The notes beneath the pieces were generated by a model, which was not told where the DNA came from, did no database searches, and saw nothing but the letters and a program-made list of their open reading frames with translations. A program made the position numbers and the translations under genes. From a bacterium (GTDB taxonomy: Bacteria > Gemmatimonadota > Gemmatimonadetes > Longimicrobiales > RSA9): 64,000 bases of DNA. Below, one piece after another: positions 1 through 12,256 of this stretch. The stretch lies in assembly GCA_003242735.1 (NCBI GenBank), contig QGVH01000004.1, positions 121,779 through 185,778 of the forward strand, in the 5' to 3' direction. Each line of letters starts with the position of its first letter. The first letter of the stretch is position 1.

Positions 1-158
1 CGGCACATGGCCGGCGCCGAGAGACCCGGGTGGTAGCAATAGTGCGGGATGCCGACACCGGCGCGCTCAGCGGCTTCGATGATGCGCGTCCCCTTGGGAA
101 CTTCGACCTGCCGGCCGTTGATCGTGCAGGTGACCGTATCCTTCTGTTCGCTCGTCAT
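1..158 (-). CDS. nuoG: NADH-quinone oxidoreductase subunit G, N-terminal fragment cut by the window edge
   Basis: Only the first 52 or so codons of this gene lie in the window; it reads off the left end. The visible part is the ferredoxin-like 2Fe-2S domain that opens every NuoG. A short leader is followed by VTCTINGRQVEVPKGTRIIE, and then by HYCYHPGLSAPAMC, which shows the first two cluster cysteines in the usual C-x10-C spacing. In complex I this subunit sits in the peripheral arm and carries electrons from the NuoF flavin and cluster towards NuoB. It follows nuoF after 70 bases in the order nuoA-B-C-D-E-F-G, so it belongs to the same transcript. The ATG at 158 is the only sensible start. 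The molybdopterin-like C-terminal domain lies outside the window and cannot be judged. Confidence 0.93.
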   Translation of the reverse strand, partial: MTSEQKDTVTCTINGRQVEVPKGTRIIEAAERAGVGIPHYCYHPGLSAPAMC

Positions 159-228
159 TCGCGTCCTTCGCGCCTTGGCTCGCCTCCCCGGGGGAGGCGA
201 GGCTTTGTCGCCGGATCCTCGACGCCGG

Positions 229-1527
<1,299 letters not shown>

Positions 1528-1530
1528 GGC

Positions 1531-2193
1531 CTACTCCTCGCCTCCGTCCAGCGAGGCCAGGATCGCCGGGACATCGTCCGGCGTCACGTTCTCGTAGTAG
1601 CGGTCGTTGATCTGGACGACCGTCGGGAACCCGCAGGCACCCAGGCACTCCGCCTCGACCACCGTGAACCGCCCGTCCTCGCTGATCTCGCCCGGCTCGG
1701 TCCCCGTGTGGGCGAGGAACGCGGCGAAGACCTCGTCGGCGCCGCACAGGTTGCAGCACACGTTGGTGCAGACCTGGATCAGGTACCGCCCCACCGGCGC
1801 CTTGTTGTACATCGTGTAGAACGTGGCGACGCCGCGGACGTACGCCGGGGACAGGTCCAGCGCCCTCGCGACCTCTTCCATCGTCTCCGGCGAGAGGTGC
1901 CCGCGGATCTCCTGCGCCATGGCCAGGACCGGGAGCAGCGCCGCCCGCTTCTCCGGATACCGCGAGAGGATCTTGTTGAACCGCTCCCGGTACGGACCCT
2001 GGAACAGCGGAGCATCCGGATCGCGTTCCGCCTTCTGGTACGGCAGCGTGCCCGCGACGCTGGGGTGCCCGCCGTCCAGCGGCCGCTTGCCCACGTAATC
2101 GGTGCCGCGGATGTCCGCCTCGGTGAGGTGCGTGAACTCACCGGTCTCGCCGGCCCACCCGGGGTTCCTGATCTGCTTCGAGTCCGTCGCCAT
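1531..2193 (-). CDS. nuoE: NADH-quinone oxidoreductase subunit E (2Fe-2S)
   Basis: NuoE is the thioredoxin-fold 2Fe-2S subunit that pairs with NuoF in the NADH-oxidising tip of complex I. The family pattern is complete: VCTNVCCNLCGADE supplies the first cysteine pair and ECLGACGFPT the second. The helical N-terminal part of the family, around RYPEKRAALLPVLAMAQ, starts only near residue 78. At 220 residues the protein is therefore about 50 longer than compact NuoE proteins such as that of E. coli. The extra N-terminus is hydrophilic and has no recognisable domain. The ATG at 2193 was kept because no internal start is better placed. The gene lies 60 bases after nuoD and 3 before nuoF. Confidence 0.97.
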   Translation of the reverse strand: MATDSKQIRNPGWAGETGEFTHLTEADIRGTDYVGKRPLDGGHPSVAGTLPYQKAERDPDAPLFQGPYRERFNKILSRYPEKRAALLPVLAMAQEIRGHLSPETMEEVARALDLSPAYVRGVATFYTMYNKAPVGRYLIQVCTNVCCNLCGADEVFAAFLAHTGTEPGEISEDGRFTVVEAECLGACGFPTVVQINDRYYENVTPDDVPAILASLDGGEE

Positions 2194-2253
2194 CTGCCTG
2201 CTGTATCCTCCGACTCGCCGGCCGCGGACGCGTGCGGCGCCGGCGGCCCCACG

Positions 2254-3528
2254 CTAGCGGTCGATCTCTCCGAGCACGATGTCCAGACTGGCGTTGATCG
2301 CAATGACGTCGGAGAGCATGTGCCCCTCGACCAGCCTGGGCAGAGCCGACAGGTTCACGAAGCTCGGGCCCCGGACGCGCCAGCGCACCGGCTTCGATCC
2401 GCCATCGCTCACCACGTACATGCCGAGCTCGCCCTTCGAACTCTCGACGCTGAACCAGCTCTCCCCCGGCGGCACACGGATCCCCTCCATCACGAGCTTG
2501 AAGTGATGGATCATGGACTCCATGTCCGTCATGACGTCCGTCTTGCGCGGCAGGATCACCCGCGGATCGTCCACGTTGATCGGGCCGTCCGGCAAGCGGT
2601 CCAGCGCCTGCTGGAGGATCCGCAGACTCTGCCGCATCTCCTCCATCCGGACGAGGTAGCGGTCGTAACAGTCGCCGTGTTCGCCGACCGGGATGTCGAA
2701 GTCGTACGTCTCGTAGTCGTAGTACGGCCGGTCCTTGCGCACGTCGTAGGGCACGCCGGACGCCCGCAGGTTGGGGCCCGTGAGCCCGTAGTTCACCGCC
2801 TCCTCGGGGCCGATCACGCCCACGTCCCGCAGCCGCCCGATCCAGATCTGGTTGTTCGTCAGCAGCGCCTCGATCTGGTCGAGCGTGTTGGGGAACGTAT
2901 CGATGAAGTGCTGGAGCTCCTCCGTCCAACCGGGCGGCAGGTCCGCCAGCATCCCGCCGATCCGCGTGGCCGAGGTCGTGATCCGCGCGCCCGTGTAGCG
3001 CTCATGGAGTCTGTAGATCCGCTCGCGCTCCTGGAACGCCCACAGGAACACCGTGAAGGCGCCGACGTCCATGGCGAAGGTCCCGAGCCACAGCAGGTGG
3101 CTGAAGATCCGGTCCAGCTCCATGCAGATGACCCGCACCACCTTGCACCGCTCGGTGACCTCGATGCCCATCAGCTTCTCGACCGCCATGGCGAACGCGC
3201 AGTTGTAGATCAACGGCGCCAGGTAGTCCATGCGGTCGGTGAGGGGGATGATCTGGTTCCAGCCCCGGTACTCTCCCAGCTTCTCGAAGCTGGAGTGCAG
3301 GTAGCCGATGTGCGGGATGCACCGCACGACGGTCTCGCCATCCAGTTCGAGCACCAGCCGGAGCACGCCGTGGGTGGCCGGATGCTGCGGGCCGATGTTG
3401 ATCAGCATGTGCTCGCCCCGCAGCTCCGGCTCCACGCCCGGCGGCAACACGGGCACCCGAACGGGGCGCCCGTCCATGCCCAGCTCCGGGTTGCGGGTGA
3501 CCAGGTACTCGACGGTCTTCGTCTTCAC
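2254..3528 (-). CDS. nuoD: NADH-quinone oxidoreductase subunit D (49 kDa)
   Basis: NuoD (424 residues) is the hydrogenase-like large subunit of the peripheral arm of complex I. With NuoB it forms the quinone-binding cavity. The quinone-site motif NIGPQHPATHGVLRLVLELDG near residues 45-65 is intact, as is HIGYLHSSFEK just after it. The C-terminus ends in VLGEIDR, as in most members. The gene starts with GTG at 3528 and overlaps the nuoC stop by four bases (GTGA), which implies translational coupling. NuoC and NuoD are separate here, not fused as in enterobacteria. Confidence 0.98.
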   Translation of the reverse strand: MKTKTVEYLVTRNPELGMDGRPVRVPVLPPGVEPELRGEHMLINIGPQHPATHGVLRLVLELDGETVVRCIPHIGYLHSSFEKLGEYRGWNQIIPLTDRMDYLAPLIYNCAFAMAVEKLMGIEVTERCKVVRVICMELDRIFSHLLWLGTFAMDVGAFTVFLWAFQERERIYRLHERYTGARITTSATRIGGMLADLPPGWTEELQHFIDTFPNTLDQIEALLTNNQIWIGRLRDVGVIGPEEAVNYGLTGPNLRASGVPYDVRKDRPYYDYETYDFDIPVGEHGDCYDRYLVRMEEMRQSLRILQQALDRLPDGPINVDDPRVILPRKTDVMTDMESMIHHFKLVMEGIRVPPGESWFSVESSKGELGMYVVSDGGSKPVRWRVRGPSFVNLSALPRLVEGHMLSDVIAINASLDIVLGEIDR

Positions 3529-4244
3529 GCCGCGCCTCCTTCCGCCGCGCCGGGACCCTCACCGGCCGACCCACTCCCCGTGGGCCGGTAACGGATCCCG
3601 CCCACCTCGAGCTCCTCGGGGAAGTAAATGTCGTCCAGGTCGACCGAGAGCGCGCGCCGCGTCTGCTCGGCACGGCTGAAGCGGCCGCGCAGCGGGAAGT
3701 CCTTCCGCAGCGGGTGACCTTCGGCGTAGTTCTCGGGCATGAGGATCCGGCGCAGGTCCGGGTGGCCCCGGAACCGGATCCCGAACATGTCGTAGACCTC
3801 GCGCTCCAGCCAGTTCGCCGTGTGCCAGAGGCGGGTCGCCGAGTCGATCTCCAACGCGTCCAGCGGGAGCTCCGCCTTCAGCCGCAGGCCGCGGCGGTAC
3901 GGGATCGACCAGAGCTGATAGACGACCTGGAGCGGCCGCCCACCGCCGTAATCCACCGCGGTCAGGTCTTTCAGGAAGTCGTACCGCTCCTCCGGGTCGT
4001 CCCGCAGCCAGCCGAGGATCTCCAGGATCCTCTCGGGCCGGACGTAGACGACGTGCTCATCCCCCGCCACCACCTCGTGGTGCAGGATCGCGTCGCCGAA
4101 ACGGGCCCGCAGCCTGGGCACGGACGGGTGGCTCGCCGCGTCGGCCTCGGGGCCCCGTTGCGGCCCCGCGGCCGCGGCCTCGGCCCCTGCAGCGCCCTGC
4201 GCGAGACCCTCGACCGCGTTCTCGAAGTCCTTGCTCATCGCCAT
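3525..4244 (-). CDS. nuoC: NADH-quinone oxidoreductase subunit C (30 kDa)
   Basis: NuoC is the 30-kDa structural subunit of the complex I peripheral arm. The conserved core runs from the segment RARFGDAILHHEVVAGDEHV to REVYDMFGIRFRGHPDLRR and ends in the family motif HPLRKDFPLRGRF. The first 45 residues are an alanine-, glycine- and proline-rich stretch that is not part of the family fold and looks disordered. The start is ATG at 4244, with an alternative ATG two codons later. The gene begins 18 bases after nuoB and its stop overlaps nuoD by four bases. Confidence 0.97.
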   Translation of the reverse strand: MAMSKDFENAVEGLAQGAAGAEAAAAGPQRGPEADAASHPSVPRLRARFGDAILHHEVVAGDEHVVYVRPERILEILGWLRDDPEERYDFLKDLTAVDYGGGRPLQVVYQLWSIPYRRGLRLKAELPLDALEIDSATRLWHTANWLEREVYDMFGIRFRGHPDLRRILMPENYAEGHPLRKDFPLRGRFSRAEQTRRALSVDLDDIYFPEELEVGGIRYRPTGSGSAGEGPGAAEGGAA

Positions 4245-4262
4245 CGTACGCGCCAGAGGGCC

Positions 4263-4937
4263 CTACGACAGACGGTCGCCGGGCCGCGCCAGCGCCCCCG
4301 TGGACACGAGGCCGCTCACCCGGTTCTGCTGCGTCGAGTTGCCGAACGGCCCCGTGATCTGCTGGATCACCTCGTCCGGCAGGTTCGGCTTGCCCACGGC
4401 CTCGGGATCCTCCGCCCGCAACTGCCGGTGCAGCTCCCGGTCGAACACGGATTCGCCCTTGATCTTCTCGTGGAGCAGCAGCACGCCGTAGATCAGCCCC
4501 TCCGGCCGCGGCGGGCACCCCGGCACGTACACGTCCACCGGGATGATCGTGTCGATCCCCTGCACCATCGAGTAGACGTCGAAGACGCCGCCCGAGGACG
4601 CGCACGCGCCCATGGAGATCGCCCACTTCGGCTGCGGCATCTGATCCCAGATCCGCCGCAGCACCGGCGCCATCTTGTAGGTGACCCGCCCCGCACAGAT
4701 CAGCAGGTCCGCCTGCCGGGGCGAGAACGCCATCCGTTCCATGCCGAACCGCGCGAAATCGAACCGGGACGCTGCCGCCGCCATCATCTCGATGGCGCAA
4801 CACGCCGTCCCGAACGGCATCGGCCACAGAGAGTTGCGGCGCGCCCAGTTCACCACGTAGTCCAGCTTCGTGGTGATCCAGCTCGCTTCACCCCGCCCCA
4901 CCAGCGGCAACGGCCGGCCCGCCGATCCCGTGGTCAT
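4263..4937 (-). CDS. nuoB: NADH-quinone oxidoreductase subunit B (cluster N2)
   Basis: NuoB (224 residues) carries cluster N2, the last iron-sulphur centre before quinone. All four ligands are visible: the tandem cysteines in [11 protein letters not shown], one in MGACASSGG and one in VPGCPPRPE. The open frame runs much further upstream with no stop, but homology begins at the ATG near 4937. That ATG overlaps the nuoA stop as ATGA, the arrangement used throughout this operon; a second ATG six bases upstream is possible. The C-terminal 45 residues after the conserved core are hydrophilic and variable. Confidence 0.97.
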   Translation of the reverse strand: MTTGSAGRPLPLVGRGEASWITTKLDYVVNWARRNSLWPMPFGTACCAIEMMAAAASRFDFARFGMERMAFSPRQADLLICAGRVTYKMAPVLRRIWDQMPQPKWAISMGACASSGGVFDVYSMVQGIDTIIPVDVYVPGCPPRPEGLIYGVLLLHEKIKGESVFDRELHRQLRAEDPEAVGKPNLPDEVIQQITGPFGNSTQQNRVSGLVSTGALARPGDRLS

Positions 4938-5290
4938 TCCCATTGGAGCGCTCCCTTCTTCCAGACGTAGAGGAAGCCGACGACCAGGATCCCGATGAAG
5001 ATCAACATCTCGACGAAACCGAACAACCCCAGCTCCCGGAACATGACGCCCCAGGGGATCAGGAAGACGGTCTCGATGTCGAAGATGATGAACAGGATCG
5101 CGACGAGGTAGAACTTGACGGAGAAGCGTTCGCGCGTATCCCCGATCGGGATCATCCCGGACTCGTACGGCGCCTCCTTGACCGGCGTCGGCCGGGACGT
5201 GTTGAGGACATGCGATGCGACGATCATCCCCGCCGCGTTCAGGAGCGAGATGGCCGCCAGGATCAGGATCGGCACGTAGGCCTCGAGCAT
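4934..5290 (-). CDS. nuoA: NADH-quinone oxidoreductase subunit A (membrane)
   Basis: NuoA (118 residues) is a small membrane subunit next to the quinone site of complex I. Three hydrophobic helices are visible, near residues 5-26, 58-80 and 86-108. The conserved loop [22 protein letters not shown] lies between the first and second helices, and [11 protein letters not shown] in the second. The ATG at 5290 is preceded by GGAGAG at a normal distance. It is the first gene of the nuo operon: a strong promoter lies 48-76 bases upstream. Confidence 0.97.
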   Translation of the reverse strand: MLEAYVPILILAAISLLNAAGMIVASHVLNTSRPTPVKEAPYESGMIPIGDTRERFSVKFYLVAILFIIFDIETVFLIPWGVMFRELGLFGFVEMLIFIGILVVGFLYVWKKGALQWE

Positions 5291-5337
5291 CGCTCTCCGT
5301 CCGGGACTTTGTGAATTCCTTCACTTGACCGGCGCCA

Positions 5338-5366
5338 AGATTACCCGCAGCGCCGCACGGTGTCAA
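5338..5366 (-). promoter_or_regulatory. Sigma-70-type promoter of the nuo operon
   Basis: On the minus strand a perfect -35 TTGACA (5361-5366) is followed after 17 bases by TAATCT (5338-5343), five of six matches to the -10 consensus. It would start transcription near 5331 and give a leader of about 40 bases before nuoA. Consensus matching is seen directly; activity is inferred. Confidence 0.75.
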
Positions 5367-5414
5367 GCGCGCCCGTTCCGACGCGCGGGCGGCGGGCGGG
5401 CGGGCCGGGGCGGG

Positions 5415-5444
5415 TTGCAGGGCGCCGCCCCCCCGGCCTAAGTT
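5415..5444 (+). promoter_or_regulatory. Probable promoter of dcd
   Basis: TTGCAG (5415-5420), an 18-base spacer and TAAGTT (5439-5444) face dcd. The start point would be near 5451, giving a leader of about 48 bases. The match is moderate. It is divergent from the nuo promoter within the same 208-base gap. Confidence 0.5.
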
Positions 5445-5498
5445 GGCGCGATCTTCCCGATCGAATACCCAATACCCGATGTCGGAGGCGCCGTTCCC

Positions 5499-6053
5499 AT
5501 GGCGATCAGGAGTGACCGCTGGATCCGCCGGATGGCCGAGGAATATGGGATGATCGAGCCGTTCGAGCCGCGGCAGGTCCGCGAGGGCGTGGTCAGTTAT
5601 GGCCTCTCGTCCTTCGGCTACGACATCCGTGTGGCGGATGAGTTCAAGGTGTTCACCGACGTGTTCAGCGTGGTGGTGGATCCGAAATCGTTCGACCCCC
5701 GCTCGTTCGTGGACATCCGGGGCGACTATTGCATCATCCCGCCCAACTCGTTCGCCCTGGCGCGGACGCTCGAATACTTCCGGATACCTCGCGATGTCTT
5801 GGTCGTGTGTGTGGGGAAGTCCACGTACGCGCGGTGCGGGATCATCGTGAACGTGACGCCGCTGGAGCCGGAGTGGTGCGGCCACCTGACGCTGGAGATC
5901 TCGAACACGACCCCGCTGCCGGCCAAGATCTACGCGCACGAGGGGATCGCGCAGTTGCTCTTTTTCCAGGGCGACGAGGTCCCGTCCGAGACCTACGCGA
6001 CGCGTCGAGGGAAATACCAGGACCAGCGGGGCGTGACGCTGCCGCGGCTGTGA
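5499..6053 (+). CDS. dcd: dCTP deaminase
   Basis: The 184-residue product matches dCTP deaminase, which converts dCTP to dUTP for thymidylate synthesis and belongs to the trimeric dUTPase fold. Visible signatures are [18 protein letters not shown] near residues 32-49, the active-site segment [21 protein letters not shown] with the catalytic glutamate in it, and [10 protein letters not shown] near the C-terminus. Length fits the monofunctional type seen in E. coli and Pseudomonas (about 190 residues). The ATG at 5499 begins directly with the family N-terminus. It stands alone on the plus strand between two minus-strand respiratory operons. Confidence 0.96.
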   Translation: MAIRSDRWIRRMAEEYGMIEPFEPRQVREGVVSYGLSSFGYDIRVADEFKVFTDVFSVVVDPKSFDPRSFVDIRGDYCIIPPNSFALARTLEYFRIPRDVLVVCVGKSTYARCGIIVNVTPLEPEWCGHLTLEISNTTPLPAKIYAHEGIAQLLFFQGDEVPSETYATRRGKYQDQRGVTLPRL

Positions 6054-6069
6054 GGCCGCGGCGGTGGTC

Positions 6070-6360
6070 TCACGCCGCCCTTCGCCACATTCCGATCAAC
6101 ATCCAGACGAAGATCGCGGCGAGGACGGCCCAACCCGCCCAAAGGGCGGCCATGGCGCCGGGGGAGAGGAAGCGGGCGAGGCCGGTGAGGGCGCCGGCGA
6201 ACCAGAGGATGGGCAGGACGAGGACCAGGAACGCCGTGATGGCGGCGAGCAGGGCGAGCGGCCCCCGCGCGCGGCCTGGCTGGTCCTGAGGCCGTTCGGG
6301 CACGGGCTGGGCGCCGCCCTCGAAGGCGGGCTCGTCCTGGCGCCGAGGATGGGCCGCCAT
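6070..6360 (-). CDS. Small two-helix membrane protein of unknown function
   Basis: I do not recognise a family. The 96-residue protein has a hydrophilic N-terminus of about 38 residues rich in proline, arginine and glutamine. Two hydrophobic segments follow, near residues 37-60 and 68-90, with the short tail MWRRAA. The start at 6360 is favoured over an upstream codon because AAGGAGGT lies 7 bases before it. It is the last gene on the minus strand after sdhB, 75 bases downstream, so it probably shares the mdh-sdh transcript. That makes an accessory role near the respiratory membrane proteins possible, but nothing in the sequence proves it. Confidence 0.7.
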   Translation of the reverse strand: MAAHPRRQDEPAFEGGAQPVPERPQDQPGRARGPLALLAAITAFLVLVLPILWFAGALTGLARFLSPGAMAALWAGWAVLAAIFVWMLIGMWRRAA

Positions 6361-6435
6361 GGTGCAGACCTCCTTGCAGGGGGCCCCGCCCTGCCCCACC
6401 TGCAAGGGTTACACCACAGGGCGGCCGGGCGGGGC

Positions 6436-7140
6436 TCAGGTGGAGCTGCGGAAGAGGATCTCCCGCTGCACCTCGGCGATCGCCTGGGTGATGCGGATCT
6501 CCCGCGGGCAGGCCTGGGTGCAGTTGAAGATCTTGCGGCAGCGCCAGGCCCCGTTCCGCTGATTCAGGATGGCCAGCCGTTCGGCCGCGCCCCGGTCACG
6601 CGAGTCGAAGATGAACCGGTGCGCGTTGACGATCGCGGCGGGCCCGACGAACTGCTCGTTGGCCCAGAACGACGGGCAGGCGCCGGTGCAGGCGGCGCAC
6701 AGGATGCACTTGGTCGTGTCGTCGTAGCGCTCCCGCTCCTCGATGGACTGGAGTCGCTCGCGGCCGGTGGGCGGCGGCTCGTCGTTGATCAAGAACGGGA
6801 GCACAGAGCGGTACTGGGCGAAGAACGGCTCCATGTCCACGACCAGGTCCTTGATCACCGGGAAGCCGAGCAGGGGCTCGAGGGTGATCTTCGGACCGGC
6901 GTCGCGGATGAGGACCTTGCAGGCCAGGGCGTTGACGCCGTTGATGCGCATGGCGTCGGAGCCGCAGACGCCGTGAGCGCACGAGCGGCGGTAGGTGAGT
7001 GTCCCGTCCTGGTGGCCCTTGATGGCGTTCAGCCCGTCGAGGACGCGGTCGGTCTCCTCCAGCTCGACCTCGTACTCTTGGTAGTAGGGCTTCCGGTCCG
7101 TTTCTGGGTTGTAGCGCTGGATCCTGAACAGCGTCTTCAT
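6436..7140 (-). CDS. sdhB: Succinate dehydrogenase iron-sulphur subunit
   Basis: SdhB (234 residues) relays electrons from the flavin of SdhA to quinone through three clusters. The 2Fe-2S ligands are in RSCAHGVCGSDAMRI with a later cysteine in NALACKVLI. The 4Fe-4S and 3Fe-4S ligands are in CILCAACTGACPSFW and FNCTQACPREI, so all clusters are present. Its ATG follows the sdhA stop after one base. Length matches the family. The enzyme belongs to both the TCA cycle and the respiratory chain. Confidence 0.98.
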   Translation of the reverse strand: MKTLFRIQRYNPETDRKPYYQEYEVELEETDRVLDGLNAIKGHQDGTLTYRRSCAHGVCGSDAMRINGVNALACKVLIRDAGPKITLEPLLGFPVIKDLVVDMEPFFAQYRSVLPFLINDEPPPTGRERLQSIEERERYDDTTKCILCAACTGACPSFWANEQFVGPAAIVNAHRFIFDSRDRGAAERLAILNQRNGAWRCRKIFNCTQACPREIRITQAIAEVQREILFRSST

Positions 7141-7141
7141 C

Positions 7142-8881
7142 TCAGTAGACTCGTTCCTTCGGCTGGAAGCGTGTGATCACGACGGGCTTGTAGCGGATCT
7201 CGATGCTCCCGTCCTCGCGTCCGTACGCCAGCGTGTGCTTGAGCCAGTTGGCGTCGTCGCGCGTGGGGTAGTCCTCGCGGTAGTGCGCGCCGCGGCTCTC
7301 CGTGCGGTTCAACGCACAGGTCGCCGTGACGAGGGCGAGGTCCAGGAGGCCGCCGAGCTCCCAGGTCTCAAGCAGGTCCGTGTTGAAGGCCCGACTCCGG
7401 TCCTGCACCCGCACGTGGCGGTAGCGCTCACGCAGTTCGCGCAGCCGTTCAATGGCGTGCTCGAGGCCGGCCCGTTCGCGGAAGACGCCCACGTGGTCCA
7501 TCATGACCTCCTGCATCTCCGCGCGGATGACGGCCGGCACCTCTTTGCCGCTGGACCCGAGGAGCTGCTCGATCCGCTCGCGCGTGGGGCCGGCAGGATC
7601 GGACGGGAGCGGCGGCAGGTCGGCCTCCCGGCAGTAGCGCGCCATGTCGATGCCGGCGCGGCGCCCGAAGACGACCAGGTCGAGCAGCGAGTTCGTGCCC
7701 AGCCGGTTGGCGCCGTGCACGCTCACGCAGGCGCACTCGCCCGCGGCGTACAGCCCGGGCAGGACCGTGTTGTCCGGATCGATGACGACCCGCGCGTTCA
7801 CGTCGGTCGGGATCCCGCCCATGGCGTAGTGCGCCGTGGGCTGCACCGGGATCGGCTGGTAGGCCGGATCGATGCCGAGGTACGTGCGGCAGAAGTCCGC
7901 GATGTCCGGGAGCTTGGTGTAGACCACCTCGGGGCCCAGCCGGGTCGCGTCCAAGTGCACGTAACGCTTGCCGCCGATCCCCCGCCCTGCGCGGATCTCG
8001 TGGTAGATCGCCCGGCTGACCACGTCGCGGCTGGCGAGGTCCTTCATCGTGGGCGCGTAGCGCTCCATGAAGCGTTCGCCCTGGTTGTTCCTCAGCACGC
8101 CCCCCTCGCCCCGCACGCCCTCCGTGATGAGGATGCCGAGCTTGTAGATCCCGGTCGGATGGAACTGGAAGAACTCCATGTCCTCCAGCGGGATCCCGTT
8201 ACGGAAGGCCATGGCCGGGCCATCGCCCGTGAAGGCCAGCGCGTTGGACGTGACGGCGTACATCCGGCCGAACCCGCCCGTGGCGAGCAGGACGGCCTTG
8301 GAGTGGAAGATGTGCAAGTCGCCCGTACGGATCTCGTACGCCACCACGCCGGCCACACGTCCCTCGCTCAGCACCAGGTCCATGACCTGGAACTCGTTGA
8401 AGAACGTGACGCCGGCCTTGATGCACTGCTGATAGAGCGTCTGGAGGATCATGTGGCCCGTGCGGTCGGCCGCGTAGCAGCTCCGCCGGACGGGCCCCTC
8501 GCCGTAGTTCCGGGTGTGGCCGCCGAAACGGCGTTGCGCAATGCGGCCGTCCTCCGTCCGGGAGAAGGGCAGCCCCATGTGCTCGAGCTCGATGACCACG
8601 TCCACCGCCTCGCGGCACATGATCTCGATCGCGTCCTGGTCACCCAGGTAGTCGCTGCCCTTGACCGTGTCGAAGGCGTGCCACTCGGGGTGATCCTCCT
8701 CCAGGTTCCCCAGCGCTGCACCGATGCCGCCCTGCGCGGCCCCGGTGTGGGAGCGCGTGGGATAGAGCTTCGAAAGGACCGCGGTGCGGAGATCCCGGTT
8801 ACGCGCCAGGTAGAGGGCGGCCATGAGGCCCGCACCGCCGCCGCCCACGACAATCGCGTCGTACTGATGGATCCGGTTCAT
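7142..8881 (-). CDS. sdhA: Succinate dehydrogenase flavoprotein subunit
   Basis: SdhA (579 residues) oxidises succinate to fumarate with covalently bound FAD. The Rossmann motif VVGGGGAGLMAALY starts at residue 10. The FAD-attachment region shows RSHTGAAQGGIGAALGN, whose histidine is the usual attachment site. The substrate-site motif HPTGIYKLG and the catalytic-arginine region QPTAHYAMGGIPTD follow. The ATG at 8881 overlaps the sdhD stop (ATGA), and the Rossmann fold begins just after it, so the longer open frame upstream was rejected. Confidence 0.98.
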   Translation of the reverse strand: MNRIHQYDAIVVGGGGAGLMAALYLARNRDLRTAVLSKLYPTRSHTGAAQGGIGAALGNLEEDHPEWHAFDTVKGSDYLGDQDAIEIMCREAVDVVIELEHMGLPFSRTEDGRIAQRRFGGHTRNYGEGPVRRSCYAADRTGHMILQTLYQQCIKAGVTFFNEFQVMDLVLSEGRVAGVVAYEIRTGDLHIFHSKAVLLATGGFGRMYAVTSNALAFTGDGPAMAFRNGIPLEDMEFFQFHPTGIYKLGILITEGVRGEGGVLRNNQGERFMERYAPTMKDLASRDVVSRAIYHEIRAGRGIGGKRYVHLDATRLGPEVVYTKLPDIADFCRTYLGIDPAYQPIPVQPTAHYAMGGIPTDVNARVVIDPDNTVLPGLYAAGECACVSVHGANRLGTNSLLDLVVFGRRAGIDMARYCREADLPPLPSDPAGPTRERIEQLLGSSGKEVPAVIRAEMQEVMMDHVGVFRERAGLEHAIERLRELRERYRHVRVQDRSRAFNTDLLETWELGGLLDLALVTATCALNRTESRGAHYREDYPTRDDANWLKHTLAYGREDGSIEIRYKPVVITRFQPKERVY

Positions 8882-9297
8882 CGTAGCGCCGCACCTGCGG
8901 CGGTCAGGGGGAAGGTGAAGATGATGTAAGCGCCCATGCCCAGGAACGCCACGAAGATGACGAAGAGCACGGACTTCACCGCTGCTGCCCACCCGGGCCC
9001 GTGCACGTAGTCATCCACCACGATACGCAGGCCGTTCATCCCGTGGGCCAGCGCGAACGCCAGCAGGAACAGGTCGTACAGCCGCCAGAGCGGGTTCTTC
9101 CAGCGCTCGACGACGACGGCGAAGTCGATGTTCTCGACCCCGATCACCATGTGCATCCAGAACAGATGGAACACCGCGAGGCCGAGCAACACCACGCCGG
9201 AGAGGCGCATGAAGAACCACGAGTACAGCTCGAAGTTGCCGCTCGGCGGCCGGCCCCGCCGTCCCTCGAACGCCCGGATCGCTCCGTCCCTCATCAT
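8878..9297 (-). CDS. sdhD: Succinate dehydrogenase membrane anchor subunit D
   Basis: This 139-residue protein is one of two anchors that hold SdhAB in the membrane and bind quinone and haem b. Three hydrophobic helices are visible, near residues 28-52, 70-95 and 105-135. The candidate haem and quinone region reads VFHLFWMHMVIG, and HGMNGLRIVVDDY is the usual motif at the start of the third helix. The ATG at 9297 overlaps the sdhC stop by four bases. The split into C and D is by gene order; the two anchors are similar in pattern. Confidence 0.92.
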   Translation of the reverse strand: MMRDGAIRAFEGRRGRPPSGNFELYSWFFMRLSGVVLLGLAVFHLFWMHMVIGVENIDFAVVVERWKNPLWRLYDLFLLAFALAHGMNGLRIVVDDYVHGPGWAAAVKSVLFVIFVAFLGMGAYIIFTFPLTAAGAALR

Positions 9298-9701
9298 TCA
9301 CCGAACAAGGGCTTGAGGAACACGTAGGTGCCCCACAGGAACAGGGGCACGAAAACGATCGTCTCCGCCAGGATCATCTGGCGCTCGTAGCGCCACAGCG
9401 CCGGCCAGAAGTCCTGGATGATGAGGCGCAGCCCGTTCAGCGCGTGGAACAGCACGCCGAAGAGCAGGAAGACCTCGAGCACGCGCGCCCACCACGCGCG
9501 GTAGATGAAGAGCAGCGCGTTGAAGACTTCGGGGCCGAAGGCTACAAGGAAAATGTCGAAGATGTGCAGCAGCAGGAACAGCAGGATGCCGAGGCCCGTG
9601 GTGCGGTGCAGCAGCCACGCCCACATCCCTTGCCGTCCCCGGTAGCGGAGGCCTTGCAGAATCGGCCGGCCGCGGCTGTACACGGTTCGAGTTCCCGTCA
9701 T
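9294..9701 (-). CDS. sdhC: Succinate dehydrogenase cytochrome b556 subunit C
   Basis: The 135-residue protein shows the SdhC pattern: a short basic N-terminus, then WLLHRTTGLGILLFLLLHI with the conserved His-Arg-x-Thr-Gly at the first helix, and FHALNGLRLIIQDF before the third. It binds quinone and probably haem b together with SdhD. The gene begins 4 bases after mdh, so the order is mdh-sdhC-sdhD-sdhA-sdhB. Both anchors keep their histidines, which suggests a haem-containing enzyme. Confidence 0.93.
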   Translation of the reverse strand: MTGTRTVYSRGRPILQGLRYRGRQGMWAWLLHRTTGLGILLFLLLHIFDIFLVAFGPEVFNALLFIYRAWWARVLEVFLLFGVLFHALNGLRLIIQDFWPALWRYERQMILAETIVFVPLFLWGTYVFLKPLFGE

Positions 9702-9705
9702 CGGT

Positions 9706-11811
<2,106 letters not shown>

Positions 11812-11815
<4 letters not shown>

Positions 11816-12255
11816 CGACCGGTCTCCTGGGGAACCGGCGGGAGCTCCCCGCCCAGCCAGCGGCGCTCGCCATCCGCGTAGCGCTCTTCCTTCCACACCG
11901 GGAGCCGCCGCTTGATCTCCTCGAGGAGGTCCCGCGCCACGTCGAACGCTTCGGCGCGGTGCGCGCTGGAGACCGCCACGGCGAGGCTGACCTCCCCCAC
12001 GCGCAGCTCGCCGACCCGGTGGACCGCGGCGATCCGCACGCCAGGCACGCGCATCGCTGCTTCGGCCGCGGTCTCGGCCAGCACGCGCGCGGCCATCGCC
12101 TCGTAGGCCTCGTAGCGGATCGAAACGACGGGGCGCCCCTCGTTGTGGTCGCGCACGACGCCGAGGAACAGGACGGCGGCGCCGTGCTGGGGCGCGCCGA
12201 CCTCGGCGAGCACCGCCGCCGGATCGATGACGTCGCGCGTGATCCAGGTCCGCAT
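11812..12255 (-). CDS. moaE: Molybdopterin synthase catalytic subunit
   Basis: MoaE (147 residues) is the large subunit of molybdopterin synthase, which transfers sulphur from MoaD to the pterin. Recognisable are VRDHNEGRPVVSIRYEAYEAMA, HRVGELRVGEVSLAVAVSSAHR and the active-site lysine region PVWKEERYADGERRW. Family length is about 140-150. The ATG at 12255 lies 1 base after moaD, and the reading frame upstream has no homology. It overlaps moaA by four bases. Confidence 0.96.
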
Positions 12256-12256
12256 G

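Noticed and set aside
4943..5939. Upstream extension of the nuoB frame
   Set aside because: The frame is open but covers nuoA and dcd on other frames; NuoB homology begins near 4937.
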